The notes under the pieces: generated by a model
Database searches by the model: none
Seen by the model: only the letters and a program-made list of their open reading frames with translations
What the model was told of the DNA's origin: nothing
Translations under genes and position numbers: made by a program
Shown: piece by piece, positions 1-11,175 of the stretch
Layout of the letters: every line of letters begins with the position of its first letter
Numbering within the stretch: the stretch's first letter is position 1
Assembly: GCA_026122225.1 (NCBI GenBank)
Contig: JANEZZ010002706.1
Location: forward strand, 682,001-746,000
Reading direction: 5' to 3'
Origin: Heloderma charlesbogerti
Taxonomy: Eukaryota; Chordata; Lepidosauria; Squamata; Helodermatidae
Length of the DNA: 64,000 bases

Positions 1-170
1 GGGAGTTCCACAGAGTTGGGGCCACCACAGAGAGGGTACTCTCCCTCGTCCTCACCAGCCTAGCTGTCCTGGCTGATGGGACACAGAGAAGGCCATCTGA
101 GGCTGATCTTGTTGAGTGGACTGTCTGGTATTGCTGGAGGTGCTCCTTGAGATAGAGCAAATGCATCAGC
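1..170 (-). mobile_element. LINE 3'-region fragment, L2/CR1-like
   Basis: The opening text 'gggagttccacagagttggg' and 'ccaccacagagagggtactc' resembles the internal part of the antisense LINE copies at 4940, 30480, 30900 and 42640. It is cut off by the window edge. Confidence 0.45.
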
Positions 171-179
171 AAAAAGGAG

Positions 180-410
180 GACATCAATTTGCATGAATTT
201 GGCATATGGCACTTTATATGTAAAGATGCAAATTTAAAAATAATTATTATAATGTAAATCGAAATACAGCCCATCTCACCAGTGTGGCAGAGTGTGACCT
301 GTTGGCGATTTCGTCTTTAAGGATAAGCCCACGCCCACCCAAAAGGTCTCCGACGTCATACCCTTCACCCAATATTGCCTCTATTCCCACACACACACTT
401 TCAGGGAGCA
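180..410 (+). mobile_element. Internal fragment of the TA-flanked GGGTGACCA element
   Basis: Phrases such as 'gatgcaaatttaaaaataat' followed by 'aaatacagcccatctcacca' match the interior of the element at 2231-3013 and the copy at 25718. Neither terminus is present, so this is a fragment. Confidence 0.5.
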
Positions 411-437
411 ATGGTCCCACAAATTTTGGGTGAGGGA

Positions 438-623
438 CAGTGGAAGCTGGTGACTCTGATATCAGTGGGGCAGTGCATCTGTTCCAGGTTTCAGTCAGAA
501 CCAGTCAGAACTCTAAAGGACAAGGGGCACCTTGGGTAGCTCCTTTAGAGTTCTGACTGGGTCTGAATGAAACCCGGAGTGGATTCACCACCCCACTGAC
601 ATCGGAGCCACCAGCCTCCACTG
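438..623. mobile_element. MITE with CAGTGGAGGC-type terminal inverted repeats (copy A)
   Basis: The copy begins CAGTGGAAGCTGGTG and ends GCCACCAGCCTCCACTG, so it folds back nearly end to end. It is flanked by GTGAGGGA (430-437) and GTGGGGGA (624-631), a 7/8 match. An 8-bp duplication with a CAG start points to the hAT superfamily. No coding capacity. Confidence 0.75.
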
Positions 624-656
624 GTGGGGGATATTCTGCCCAGCTGATCTCTACTT

Positions 657-1252
657 TGGCATATGGAAGGGGAAGAAATGGAAGCAGTGACAGATTTTAC
701 TTTCTTGGGCTCCAAGATCACCGCAGACGGCGACTGTAGCCATGAAATTAAAAGACACTTGCTCCTTGGGAGGAAAGCTATGGCAAACCTAGACAGCATA
801 GTAAGAAGCAGAGACATCACCTTGCCAACAAAGGTCCATCTAATCAAAGCTATGGTTTTCCCAGTAGCAACGTATGGCTGTGAGAGCTGGACTATAAGGA
901 AGGCTGGGCGCTGAAGAATTGATGCTTTCGAACTGTGGTGCTGGAGAAGACTCTTACGAGTCCCCTGGAAATCAACCCTGAGTGCTCATTGGAAGAACAG
1001 ATACTGAAGCTCAAATATTTTGGCCACCTAATGCGAAGAGAAAACTCTCTGGAAAAGACCCTGATGCTGGGAAAGACTGAAGGCAAAAGGAGAAGGGGAC
1101 GGCAGAGGATGAGATGGCTAGATAGCATCAGCGATGCAATGAATATGGACTTGAGCACGCTCCGGGAGAGAGTGTAGGACAGGAAGGCCTGGCGTGCTAT
1201 GGTCCATGGGGTCACGAAGAGTCGGACACGACTGAACGACTGAACAACAACC
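657..1252 (+). mobile_element. BovB (RTE) LINE, 3' end of ORF2 and tail
   Basis: Two overlapping reading frames carry the C-terminal part of the BovB ORF2 protein. The first has VTDFTFLGSKITADGDCSHE and LLLGRKAMANLDSIVRSRDI; the second has FGHLMRRENSLEKTLMLGK and RRGRQRMRWLDS. Frameshifts near 910 and 960 make it a dead copy. The tail 'ggggtcacgaagagtcggac' followed by AAC repeats is the BovB 3' end. It is 5'-truncated at about 657. Confidence 0.9.
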
Positions 1253-2229
1253 TTTGTAAAATATATGAGACTGTGTGTTTTCTCGTGTCTTTCTCATTTT
1301 GAGTTGGAAAAGGGTTGGTAGGTTTTAATCCCCTTTTGATCTTTGGAAAGGTGGAAAAACACCAGTCAGCACACACATGCACAGCCCAGACATTCAATGG
1401 CCATGCTGCTGGGGAGGATGGGAGATGTAGTCCAACCCATCTGGAGCGGGACAAGTTGGGGAAGACTGATCTGAAGAGCGACCCTGTTCCTTTACACTAC
1501 AGCAGAGGCAGATTCCTTTTCCCGTGGAGGTGGGGAACTGGACTTTTTCCAGCATTGTCATTTCTGCCAGAGCCTTGTGGATCCAGGCAGCCCAATTCTT
1601 CCATGACCAACAAGCCCTGGTGCTCATGTTCAAGGTGAGTTGCTCTGTTTGTGGAGCAAGCACCCCTTCAAGTCTCCCTTCTATGGAAACTTGCTAAGGC
1701 CACTGGAAATCAATGCCCCTTGCAGGCATGCCACACAGGCACGCTACGGAAAGAAACGCCCCTGCGGGCCCTTGCCCTCTCTGTTTGCTGTTTGCTCTTC
1801 ACTGTTTGCCAAGGGGGCAGCAGAACATTTACTTGCCTTTCGAATCACCCTGGCCATAAACATCCGTTCCCTCCCTCCCAAGTTACTCAAGGTGTCAGCC
1901 GTATCCTAGCGCTGGCTTTGGTCCAGACACAGCAGTTGGGTGCATAATAATACTGAACCCCGCTGTACGTCTGCAGTTCAGATCCAGAAACCAATCCTTT
2001 CCCACCCACTGCCAAGACTTGTCAGATGAAGCCAGGTGTGATTGTTTTGTGTTATGTGGGAAAAATACTTTCTCATCGTGCGATTGGCAGCCAGCAGCAC
2101 AAGCTGAGCCAGGACAGATTTAGAGTGGAGATTCCCAAACAGTGCCACAAGGGGTACAGAACTGTGTCTTTGAAAAATGGAGGCACCACATCGGATGTCT
2201 CCATTAGTCTTTGCCCATCAGAAGAGGGT
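1253..2229. other. Unassigned non-coding stretch
   Basis: Open frames are short, overlap on both strands and show no recognisable domain. No repeat hallmark was found. Treated as intergenic sequence. Confidence 0.5.
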
Positions 2230-2540
2230 AGGGTGACCAATTATGAACTGCCAAAAAAGAAGAAATGCATCACCAAACAAAGAGGACAAAAGAGGACACC
2301 GTCTTGCATAACATTTGCTAATTTAAAAGTATAGATGCAAATTTAGAAATAGTTATTGTGATTTAAATAGAAATACAATCCATCTCACCATAGTGCGGGA
2401 GGCTGTGACCAGGTGACCCATGTGCCTGTCTTTTCAGCCTGCTGTCCAGGTGCTGACTCATGATGGGCAACGGTTCATAGGGTTCTTTTTTCTAAATGGG
2501 GAATTGATTGTGTGTTCATCATTACATCTGCATGGAGCAG

Positions 2541-2594
2541 CGGGTTAGACTTGATGGTCTTATAGGCCCCTTCCAACCCTACGATTCTACGATT
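2541..2594 (+). mobile_element. CR1 LINE extreme 3' end
   Basis: The wording 'ttagacttgatggtcttata' followed by 'ccccttccaaccct' and two ACGATT repeats is the classic CR1 terminus, with short tandem octamers in place of a poly(A) tail. Confidence 0.85.
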
Positions 2595-2603
2595 ACCTAC
2601 TGA

Positions 2604-2870
2604 TGGTTCTTTACAGGTTGTTTAGATGATGATGTGACCCTCCAGTTTCACTGCTGTTTGTAAACAGCACTTTCAGAGAGTTTTTTTAGAGCAGGGAAAA
2701 TAGGGTATTATTTCTGAAAGCAAAAGGAAACACTGTTTCCACTTGTGCATTTGTGCTATTCCACTATACCACAGTGCCACCTAGAGGTTATGTAGTGGAA
2801 AAGCAGGAAAGGAAATGCCCTTTGTGTAGTGCTTGGATCTAGATGCAGTGGATTAACACCCTTGTGTAGA
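2604..2870 (+). repeat. Unnamed interspersed repeat R1, copy 1
   Basis: This block matches the reverse complement of 7290-7545 over about 250 bp. Shared anchors include 'ccacctagaggttatgtag' and 'cctccagttt'. No coding capacity or terminal repeats were seen. Confidence 0.6.
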
Positions 2871-3013
2871 AAATCCCTTCATCTTTAAACTGCAAATTGA
2901 CAGGACAGCATTTCAAATAAAGGATACTTTCAAACAGAAACAGAGGATGATCCTTCAGTAGCCCTTGAAATAGAGGACTGCCCTTTGTAAAGGAGGACAC
3001 ATGGTCACCCTAG

Positions 3014-4343
3014 GTCCCATGTGGCACTGAATGCCCCCTCTGTCTGCTAAAATTTTGGGCAGTGACACAAGATCCTGCGGGAGGGAGAAAGAAAGCCTGA
3101 AGCCACCAGGCCCCCTTTTTGGGGGGGGGGTGTCTAATACAAACTTGGAGCACTGGCTCCCTCCCATATGCAGACCACTATCACATCCCCTATGTACAAT
3201 CTCATGAGCCGTGAAAGAAGAGTTTCTATTTTAATTCAGACATTACATTTTCTCCATTTCTAAAATTACATCATGGCCCACACTGGAGCTTTACTGCTAT
3301 GCCCGCCACCCCTGCTTTTTGCGGGGTGCTATTTTGCTTTAACATAAGATCCAACCCGAAAAAAAGTCCTACCAAGACTCCTGACTATTCTATAAATTTT
3401 TGATTGGTTCTAATAAGGGTTTTATCATGTTGATGTTATGTTATATTTTTTCTTAATAGAGCGACACAGCTGCAATCCATTTAAATCAGGAGTGGGCAAC
3501 TTCAGGGGGTCCAGGGGCCACTTTCCACCCCCTTGCATCCCACTCTCTGTAGGTCATGCTTCTGCTGCTGCTGAAATTGGCAGTTTACCACTGCAAACAA
3601 ATTGGCAGTTTATAACTGAATTTTGGTGGCAAACTGTGACAGAGGCTTAAAAAGGACAAATTTAGTTTATTTTAAAGCAACATTTGGCCTTTTTAACCCT
3701 CCATTGTGGTTTGCTGCTGGAATTCACTACAAAGCTTTATTTTTCTTGCCTTTTTCATTGCAAAACCATGAATTATCGCCCCAAAGTCAATTTCTCCTGC
3801 AAGTTCATGCTCTACAGACAAAATAACCAGGTGGCCTAATCATTTTTGCCCCATACTCGGACCCCTACAGTTTTATGTCCACCCACATCTTTTGCCATTG
3901 ACTTTTCTAGTGTCCAGGTTTCTTCAAAAGTCAAGATACCAGCTAGAACAATTTTTTGATGGATAGAATCTGTTGTATTTTTTGGCCACACGCCTGGATC
4001 TTTGGGGTTGGGGGGAAGAATCAGATTGTGTAGCACTACTCACTCCTGGTTTGTTTTTGTAATCTTTCTTCTGAATGTGGCAGTGCTAATGGTGCTATTA
4101 GCTGACTTGTGAAAGTGTCTGATTAGAGTTGCAGGATGCATCTGGCAGCTTTCCTTCATTGTCAATTTGCCCCAGACAAAGCCCCTACATTGAAATAATT
4201 TTCATCTTGCTTTTGTTCATCTACTTCCCTAGTTAGTATATTGCCAGAGTCAGACTGCAGAAAGGCTTTGTCTGTTTTGAAGAACTGGAGGACTGAGGGG
4301 TGTCCTAGCTTCATTTATATTTAGAGCCAGACATAGCAGTATG

Positions 4344-4344
<1 letters not shown>
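3014..4344. other. Unassigned stretch with one possible hAT end
   Basis: A G-run lies at 3120-3130. At 3487 'caggagtgggcaacttcagg' resembles a CAGGGGTGGGCAAC-type hAT end without a visible partner. Otherwise no recognisable feature. Confidence 0.4.

Positions 4345-4380
<36 letters not shown>
4345..4380. repeat. (TG)18 microsatellite
   Basis: A pure TG run. The short Cys-Val open frames across it are artefacts of the repeat. Confidence 0.95.
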
Positions 4381-4385
<5 letters not shown>

Positions 4386-4670
4386 CCCCTGCCAGTAGCA
4401 CTGGCTCCCACTACTCTTGGGATCAATGTCCCTGATTATTATGGTGTTTTGTCCCTCCCTCCCACTTATGCACAAGGAAGACTGGAAGTGGTAGGTCTTG
4501 AGAGAGCATGCCACTTAGGAAAGCACAAATCTCTCTGTCTCTTAAACCCACTGTTCAGAATCTTACCTCTAACATTGCTTCTCCGTTTGGCTCCAGCAGA
4601 TCTCACAAGTTCTGGACAATCTGTATATAGATACAAGGAAATAAGATTCCATAACTATCTTCAAGCATGA

Positions 4671-5097
4671 TGTATTTATTTATTAGATTTGTATGCCACC
4701 CAGCTGGCGGTTTACAACCATAAAATCAAATAACAACAACATAACCAAAAAAATTAATGAATAAGAATAACAATACAAGTTTCAAAATAATACAATATTA
4801 AACATTAGAAACATTTTAAAAAGTTAAAAGCATTGAGGAGCCATGGTAAAATTAATAAAGCAACAGAGTAAAGGTTAAATGCCTGCATAAAGAGGAAGGT
4901 CTTAACCTGGTGTCTAAATGCATACAGTGAAGACGCCAGTCGGATCTCCCAGGGAAGGGCATTCCATAGACAGGGGCCACTACAGGGAAGGCTCTTTCCT
5001 TGGTAGCCACTGTTGTGCCATTGTGGGTTGAGGCATCCAGAGAGACGAGCCTCTGAAGAAACTTAGCGATGAAGCAGGACCATATGGGAGAAGGCAC
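4671..5097 (-). mobile_element. L2/CR1-like LINE 3' end, antisense
   Basis: It begins with TTATTTATTTATTAG, the complement of an ATAAATA tail, then 'gtatgccacccagctggcgg' and 'aaatgcctgcataaagagga'. The layout matches the copies at 30196, 30550 and 42400. Confidence 0.6.
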
Positions 5098-5098
5098 C

Positions 5099-5215
5099 AG
5101 TGGGGGATGGTGGCTCCTATTTCAGTGGGGCTGTGAATCCCCTGGGTTTCAGTCAGAACCATCCAAGATCCTCAAAGCACATTCAGCATCTTGGATAGCT
5201 CCTTTAGAGCTACCA
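5099..5215. mobile_element. CAGTGGAGGC-type MITE, damaged copy
   Basis: The left arm CAGTGGGGGATGGTGGCTCC is followed by a decayed centre and then 'ttggatagctcctttagag', but the right terminal repeat is absent. Confidence 0.55.
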
Positions 5216-5651
5216 GATGCAGACTCGAGTTGAAACGAGCTTCAAAATGGAATTTGGAGAACTTCCGCCAGCTCGAGTTTTGCTGACATGTACATCCCTA
5301 TGCGCCATGCACTCAATCCTACTCGGGTCAACTGGTCATCCCATCCCACACTCTCAGCTTACCGCTCTGGCCATGTGAACCAGCTGACTCAGCAACACAA
5401 CTCCGCTTGCCAAGGGGGCTTGCTAAGGATCCTGTTGGTTTTTATCAGAAACTGGGCACAAGCAAACACTGGCCACACGCACAGGAAAGGGATTGGAGCG
5501 ATGCAGGTGTCCCGAGTCGCTGCACCAGCACAGTAACGCTCTGCCTGCAAACAGCCTCCGGGCAGACAGGTGTGACCTTCCCAAAGACAGAGAGAGAAAC
5601 AAGTGTGTGCATTTCTAGTAACCTGCACGGATTGCCATGGGAGCAGTATAC

Positions 5652-5771
5652 CAGTGGAGGCTGGTGCCTCCGATGTCAGTGGGGCGCACCTTGGATAGCT
5701 CCTTTAGAGTTCTGATTGAAACCCGGAGCGGATTTCCACCCCACTGACATCGGAGCCACCAGCCTCCACTG
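5652..5771. mobile_element. MITE with CAGTGGAGGC terminal repeats (copy B)
   Basis: It opens CAGTGGAGGCTGGTG and closes GCCACCAGCCTCCACTG. Flanks CAGTATAC (5644-5651) and CAAGATAC (5772-5779) match 6/8. The centre is shortened relative to copy C. Non-coding. Confidence 0.75.
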
Positions 5772-5779
5772 CAAGATAC

Positions 5780-6160
5780 CACACAATGGTCTTGGCCAAA
5801 TGTGTCCAGTTCATGGCAGGAGAATGCTGATCTCCTCCTTCCCCTGATTTTTGAGGAACGTTTTTGCAGGAACAGCCAAAGACTGCCTGGAGCACAGGGA
5901 TGACGCAAGGGGAGGGCTCTCCCCAAATGCTTCCCATCCCCGATTCACTCCCCCCAGCTTTCCGTGACAGCATACAAAGGTCCTAAATAGCATGGACTAA
6001 AGCCTTGCTCCCCCAGTCAGGCTCTTTGCCAGCTGTTCATGGCCTCAAATGGTTTTTGTTTCTCTGCAGCCAGTCACTCCAGAAGTAAAATAAATAAAAA
6101 ATAAATGCAAAGCTTGCCGCTGCTTGCAGTAGTAAAAATATAATAAACTATGTTTGTTTG
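5780..6160. other. Unassigned stretch
   Basis: Nothing recognisable apart from an A/T-rich run near 6080-6160. Confidence 0.4.
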
Positions 6161-6372
6161 CTATTATTATTATTACATTTATATTCTGCCTTTGTTTTCT
6201 CTTGGGCGGCTTACATGATCCCCCTCCATTTTATTCTCACAACAACCCCGGTTAGGCTGAGAGTCAGTGAGTGTCCCAAAGTCACCCAGTGAGCTTCATA
6301 GCGGAGTGGAGACTAGAACCCAGATCTCCTGAGTCCCAGTCCAACACTCTAACCACTATGCCACACGGGCTG
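6161..6372 (-). mobile_element. tRNA-derived squamate SINE, antisense, near full length
   Basis: In antisense order there is an A/T-rich tail, 'gggcggcttacatgat', 'cacaacaacccc', 'gtcacccagtgagcttcata' and finally 'ccaacactctaaccactatg', the complement of a tRNA-like A box (tagtggttagagtgttgg). The same element occurs at 9019, 10260, 16060, 43835, 49050, 51250, 55855 and 59095. Confidence 0.8.
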
Positions 6373-7170
6373 CAATCCTTACATCTGCGAGTAAGTCCCA
6401 TTGAACTTCAGGCTTATATCTGAGCAGACATATATAGGACTGTGCTGTAAATAATTGGCAGTTTGCTGCTTCTTATCTCCAGTCAGCAGCTTGCTATATA
6501 GTATATACCCTACTGAACACATATAGGATTGAGCTGCATAAAACTGGAAATGGGAATGCCATAGAATGCATTGGCTTTGTTTGGCTCTGGAATCCACGAG
6601 GATCTTGAAATATGGGTGTGGAATACTGGAAGCTCTTACATCAAAAGGGGAGTCTTACCAAAGTGTCTCCAACCCACACTTTCTGAACCAACAGCCCCAT
6701 CCACCCTTGCCACCTTGTGTTGTATCCGTCAACAGATCTGAGTACACAGAAAAGTAATTTCCAATCCATGAAGGGTACTTTCAGACAGTGTTGTGCCCTG
6801 GGGATTATTATTGTTGGCTGCATTCTTGGGGAAGCAATTATCATCTTGATGAGCAAGCATGAAGTGCTCAATGCTTGTGAACAACCGATGCAGTTAAGCA
6901 ATTCCCAGGTTCGTGGAAGGTAGTAGGCAAGAGACGGAGCTGTAAACCAGGAAGTCTCTGGTTCAAATATCACGTTTGAAGTGAGAGCAGTCCAAGGCAA
7001 GCCATGTGCTCTCTTTCAGCCTGAGTTTCCCATCTGCAAAATGGGTGTGATATTACTGAGCTACCTTACAGGGGTGTTGTAAGATTGCTAGGATAACTGC
7101 ATGTTAAGCCCTTTGAACACTGATCTATAAAACTTAAGTATTTGTTATGCTTCCATGTGGCTTAAATGAT
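6373..7170. other. Unassigned stretch with short 'cattgaact' repeat debris
   Basis: Near 6375-6545 are two 'acatataggactg'-like lines and 'gagtaagtcccattgaact', a phrase that recurs as short interspersed debris at 8290, 9270, 33770 and 45020. The remainder is unassigned. Confidence 0.4.
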
Positions 7171-7175
7171 AAATA

Positions 7176-7775
7176 TAAGAGCATGAGAAGAACCATGCTG
7201 GATCAGACTAAGGGTCCATGTAGTCCAGCATTCTGTTCGCATTTTGCTTTTCTACCTAAGGCTGTTAAGCTGCTGTATCGACTTTTGGTTTCATTGCCGA
7301 ACTGAGATCTGAGCACTACACGAAGATAGTTTCCTTTCCTGCTTTGCTGCTACATAACCTCTAGGTGGTGCTGCAGTATAGCACAAATGTACAAGCAGTA
7401 AAAGAGTTTTCTTTTACTTTCAGAAATAATACTGCATTTTCCCTTCTCTAAAAAATCTTGCCGAAAATGGCCTTTAAAAACAGAAGCAAAACTGGAGGTT
7501 CATGACATCATCTAAAGAACTCATGAGTCGGGAATGACGAGTGCACAATAAATGCCTTATGTAGAAAAGCTAATAGAGGCCAATAAGATGTCTGTGAGAA
7601 ACCCATAGGACATGAGTGCAATAGCACCCACTCACTCATGTTCCCCAGCAACTAGTATACAATGGCATAGTGCATTTTATACTGGAGGTAATATAGAGCC
7701 ATCAGGACTAGTAACCGCTGATAACCTTATCCTCCATGAATTTGGCTAACCCCCTTTATAAACGGGGATTAGCCA
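7176..7775 (-). mobile_element. CR1 LINE 3' end, antisense, split by repeat R1
   Basis: CR1 antisense text runs from 7176 to about 7238 (agtccagcattctgttcgca) and resumes at 7575 (gaggccaataag) to 7775 (cttatcctccatgaatttgg). The roughly 335 bp between is copy 2 of repeat R1, so R1 arrived after CR1. Confidence 0.75.
7240..7570 (-). repeat. Unnamed interspersed repeat R1, copy 2
   Basis: Reverse-complement match to 2604-2870 ('ctacataacctctaggtgg', 'aaactggaggttcatgac'). It interrupts CR1. No clear target duplication was found at its ends. Confidence 0.55.
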
Positions 7776-8048
7776 GCGGGGACAAATAAGTCCTTTGATC
7801 CGAAATAAGTCCTTTGTTGGAGCGCCTTTCCAGATGATGAGCTTTTAGCAGGAAGAATGTGTGCATGGGTATATCTGTGAGCCCTGCCTTCCACATGACA
7901 TTTCCACAGCAAGCTCACCCACTGCGTCAGTGAATGTGGCATTTATACTCCAGGTGAGATTGTTGCAGGCTAATACTACTTATGTCACAAGCAATTAGCA
8001 GAAAAAGGAGAAGTTGGCCTGTGACAACTGATTTTATCTAAACACTCT

Positions 8049-8419
8049 TATTACAGTCAAAACAGTGACTGCATATTGCTCACGGTACCTTGGTAATTTC
8101 AATCAGTCTGTAGCTGTCATATCCGGCATTTTAATGAAACTCAATGCCGATGCTTTTTAAGTGAAGTTCAGATTTGGTAACTGAATGATGTTTTGCTGAT
8201 CTACTCTATTGGTAAATTTGGAACTTTACTTTGGAGATGTTTGATGGTGGATAAAACAGCCAAAAGCTGTAACCTTCACACTTACTAGGGAGTAAAGCCT
8301 ATTGAACACAGTGGAATTTACTTCTCAGTAAACGTGGATAGGGCCAGCACTGACACTGCATTGATTTCCTGGGTGAATTGTCAGTGATGTATAATAAAAC
8401 ATTGTTTTGACTGTAATAA
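8049..8419. mobile_element. Possible TA-flanked MITE with TTACAGTCAAAACA terminal repeats
   Basis: A 17-base string at 8049-8065 (TTATTACAGTCAAAACA) has its exact reverse complement at 8403-8419, and similarity continues inward (ACAGTG against CATTG). Flanking TA on both sides fits a Tc1/mariner-type MITE of about 370 bp. Confidence 0.5.
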
Positions 8420-9009
8420 AAGTAATGCCAATTGTTATAGCTGCAGTTCTTGTTTCTCTGCTTATTTTGGGTTGGATTTAAGGCTGCCTTTCCTGTGGCT
8501 TTTTTTGGTGATGAGTACTAATAATGAATAACATAACTGCCCCTGCTCTCATGCCTGCAGCATCTTAAGAACCTTTTATGTCATCTTTCATTAATTTATG
8601 TAAAAACGTATATCCTGCCCGTCTAGTTCTCCTGGGTGCACTACAACAGTTTAAAAGCACAGGTGTTTTCAGACGTGGCTTTTATTGTACAATCGTACAA
8701 TCATACAGAGGTTGTTCTCTGCTCATAACCCTCCTGTGTTTTCCCACCACTTTGTCCATCTTTTCCCTTACTAAAGAAAATCCATTATGGAAAAGAAGAT
8801 GGAATTGTTGCACAGTACCTTCTGTTCAGTAGCGCTAGGAGCCCTCCATCTGGAAGCACCCATTATACAATTTTAAAAACCACACATTCATTGTGCAATA
8901 AAAATACAGAGGCAGAGGCAATAGACAAAACAACCTTGCCACAAAACAAACACCTAGCAGGCAAAAACCTACTGGAATAGAAATATTCTATTAGGGTGAT
9001 TGATGAAAG

Positions 9010-9117
9010 CGTTCATTACTTATTATTACATTTATATCACACCTTTTTCCCTCTGTGGGAAGGAAGAGGCTTACATGACCCAGTCCAGCACTTTAACCAC
9101 TATACCACACTGGCTCT
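9010..9117 (-). mobile_element. tRNA-derived squamate SINE, antisense, internally deleted
   Basis: Only the tail side ('ttacatttatatcacacctt') and the tRNA side ('ccactataccacactggctc') remain, joined directly with the middle lost. Confidence 0.7.
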
Positions 9118-9399
9118 TGAGGACAGACAGGAGAGGGGAGTGGCCTGATGAAGGGAGATATGAACAGAATGGCTGAAAGCATAAAGAGAGAAGTGGGAAA
9201 TGGCTGCAAATGTACTTCGCTGTAAGCACATATTATTACATATATCTTAGCCATGCTATATGCACTTACAACCCTATATGGACTTACCATTGAACACCAT
9301 GGGACTTCCTTTGAGTAGATATGCATAGTGTAAGTGCACTGAAAGGTGAGTGTGTTGACTGGGGCTGGTTACAGGGGGCATGTGAGTTTCTTGATACAA

Positions 9400-9955
9400 C
9401 AGCTTCATTGGCTATTCAAAGTGCTAGTGATGACCTATAAAGCCCTATACGGCTTGGGACCGGGCTACCTGGAAGACCCCCTTCTCTCATATGAGCCTGC
9501 CCAGGTTTTAAGATCTTTGGGGCAGGCCCTTCTCGTGATACCATCACATTCAGAAGTGCACCTGGTGGTGGTGATGCAAGAAAGGGCCTTTTCAAGGGCT
9601 GCTTCCAAGCTTTGGAACTCCCTGCTAGGTTGGCTCCTTCCACCGGCAGGCAGAGTAATTTCCAATTTCAAGCAGGGCTTTGGCATGTAAGGTGGTCTGT
9701 TGTATCGGGTGGTGTTTTTATGCTTTTGTTGTTGTATATTTTTTTAATTGTGCTTCAATGTATTTGTTTTGTGATTGTTTTAATTCAGTTTTTATTTTAA
9801 GTTTTAGTTCTTACTCGTTTTAGCTACCTTGAGTGCCATTTCCTTGATGGAAAGGCTGGGTGTAAATCAAACAAAGAATTAAAGAATTTAATTTTTGTGA
9901 ACTGCCCACAGAGCTTTGGCTCTTGGGCAGTATAGAAATGTAATTAATTAATTGA
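9400..9955 (+). mobile_element. L2-type LINE, 3' end of the ORF and tail
   Basis: The frame reads FKVLVMTYKALYGLGPGYL and later AFSRAASKLWNSLL, the conserved C-terminal end of L2 LINE reverse transcriptases. It is followed by a T-rich 3' UTR and 'gggcagtatagaaatgtaat' before ATTAATTA repeats. 5'-truncated and mutated. Confidence 0.8.
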
Positions 9956-10255
9956 TTAATACAATAAATACAATAATGAAAGAATTAAACAGAAGAAGGA
10001 GGGTAGGGGAGATGGGCAAGGAAATATAGCCAGTGCCAGAGAGGAGTGAAGCTTTAAAAAATGAGGACTAGAACCTTGATATAATGATGAAGAATATAAT
10101 GAGGAGCCAATGTTAACAACTGAAGACAGGAGGAAACTGGTGGAACAACAAGATTTCTTTAGCAGAAACATTCTGGAGTGTTTGGAGAATGTTAACATGG
10201 CAGGAAAGAAGGACAGAGTAGAATAAGTCTAGATTAGAGACAACTAGAGCATGAA

Positions 10256-10535
10256 GAATTGCATTATTATTATTTGTATGTATGTATGTATGTATTTTAT
10301 TTTATTTATTTCATTTATATCCCACCTTTTTCCTCTTGCAAGGAACCCAAGGCGGCTTACATTATCCTCCTCCTCTGCATTTTATCCTCACAACAACAAC
10401 AACGCTGTGAGGTGGGTTGGGCTGAGAGTCTGTGACTGGCCCAAAGTCACCCAGTGACCTTCCATGGCTGAGTGGGGACTAGAACCCAGATCTCCTGGCT
10501 CCCAGTCCACCACTGCACCACACTGGTTCTCACTG
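10256..10535 (-). mobile_element. tRNA-derived squamate SINE, antisense, near full length
   Basis: An ATTT/GTAT-rich tail, then 'cccaaggcggcttacattat', 'gtcacccagtgaccttccat' and the tRNA-like end 'caccacactggttctc'. An (AAC) expansion lies at 10391-10402. Confidence 0.8.
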
Positions 10536-10723
10536 GGTGCAGGTATTTGCATCCTTCCTCCGGGGTACTCATGGCACATACACTGTCCTCCCCACCTCCT
10601 TTAGCCTCAAAATAATCCTTAGGCTGAGTGGCAGTAACTGGCTCAATTCCTCCCAGTGCAATTCACAGTTGGTCGGGTATCTGTTTTGAACCCAGGCCCT
10701 TGTCCAATAGATATCCACTATAC

Positions 10724-10821
10724 CAGCCTTCCTCAACCCAGAGCCCCCAACAGATATGTTAGACTACAACTCCCATCATCCCTAGCCAGCATGCCCAAGG
10801 GCACTGGGTTAAGGAAGGCTG
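10724..10821. mobile_element. 98-bp hAT-type MITE, CAGCCTTCCTCAACC termini
   Basis: The termini CAGCCTTCCTCAACCCAG and CTGGGTTAAGGAAGGCTG are inverted repeats. Flanks CACTATAC (10716-10723) and CCCTATAT (10822-10829) match 6/8. The centre carries 'gactacaactcccatcatcc', a phrase shared by the MITEs at 36872, 46530 and 57805. Confidence 0.75.
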
Positions 10822-11034
10822 CCCTATATTATATGTGCTTGTGTGGCACATGCTTCCCTATGATAACTAACAATCAGTGCCCGTGATCTAAATCACGGCC
10901 TTTTAAAAAAAGTATCAAGCTACAGTTTATACACCTATAGTTGTAGGTAATTACTTGTAATGAAATGCCTCCCTTCACATCTGTGCTGTTCTGTTTATGG
11001 CCAACCATCCTCTGGACGTTTCATGTCATCTTTA

Positions 11035-11175
11035 ATTAGAAGATTATTTGACAAAGGCCTCCCTGCATCATCAGCTTCATTTCACAGGTAGGATAAACTG
11101 AGGGTCAGAGAAGGTAAGCTGCTGTGTGCAAAGTCATGCCAGTTGCAAGACTGGAATTCAGCGCTGAGAAAAGAG
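11035..11175 (+). mobile_element. Possible MIR/CORE-like SINE remnant
   Basis: 'ttcacaggtaggataaactg', 'agggtcagagaaggtaagct' and 'agtcatgccagttgcaagac' follow the MIR-type order (counts, gag, valid acceptor phrase) but are heavily decayed. Confidence 0.35.

Larger units (their letters stand above)
2231..3013. mobile_element. TA-flanked TIR element, GGGTGACCA family, with nested insertions
   Basis: The element opens TA/GGGTGACCA and closes TGGTCACCC/TA, a 9-bp inverted terminus bordered by TA, as in Tc1/mariner-like elements. It contains a CR1 tail (2541-2594) and an unnamed repeat (2604-2870). Related copies start at 25718 (same strand) and about 31265 (opposite strand). Confidence 0.6.

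Noticed and set aside
4341..4670. Cys/Val-rich protein across the TG repeat
   Set aside because: The frame is a by-product of a dinucleotide repeat. The same applies at 16141, 41623 and 56896.
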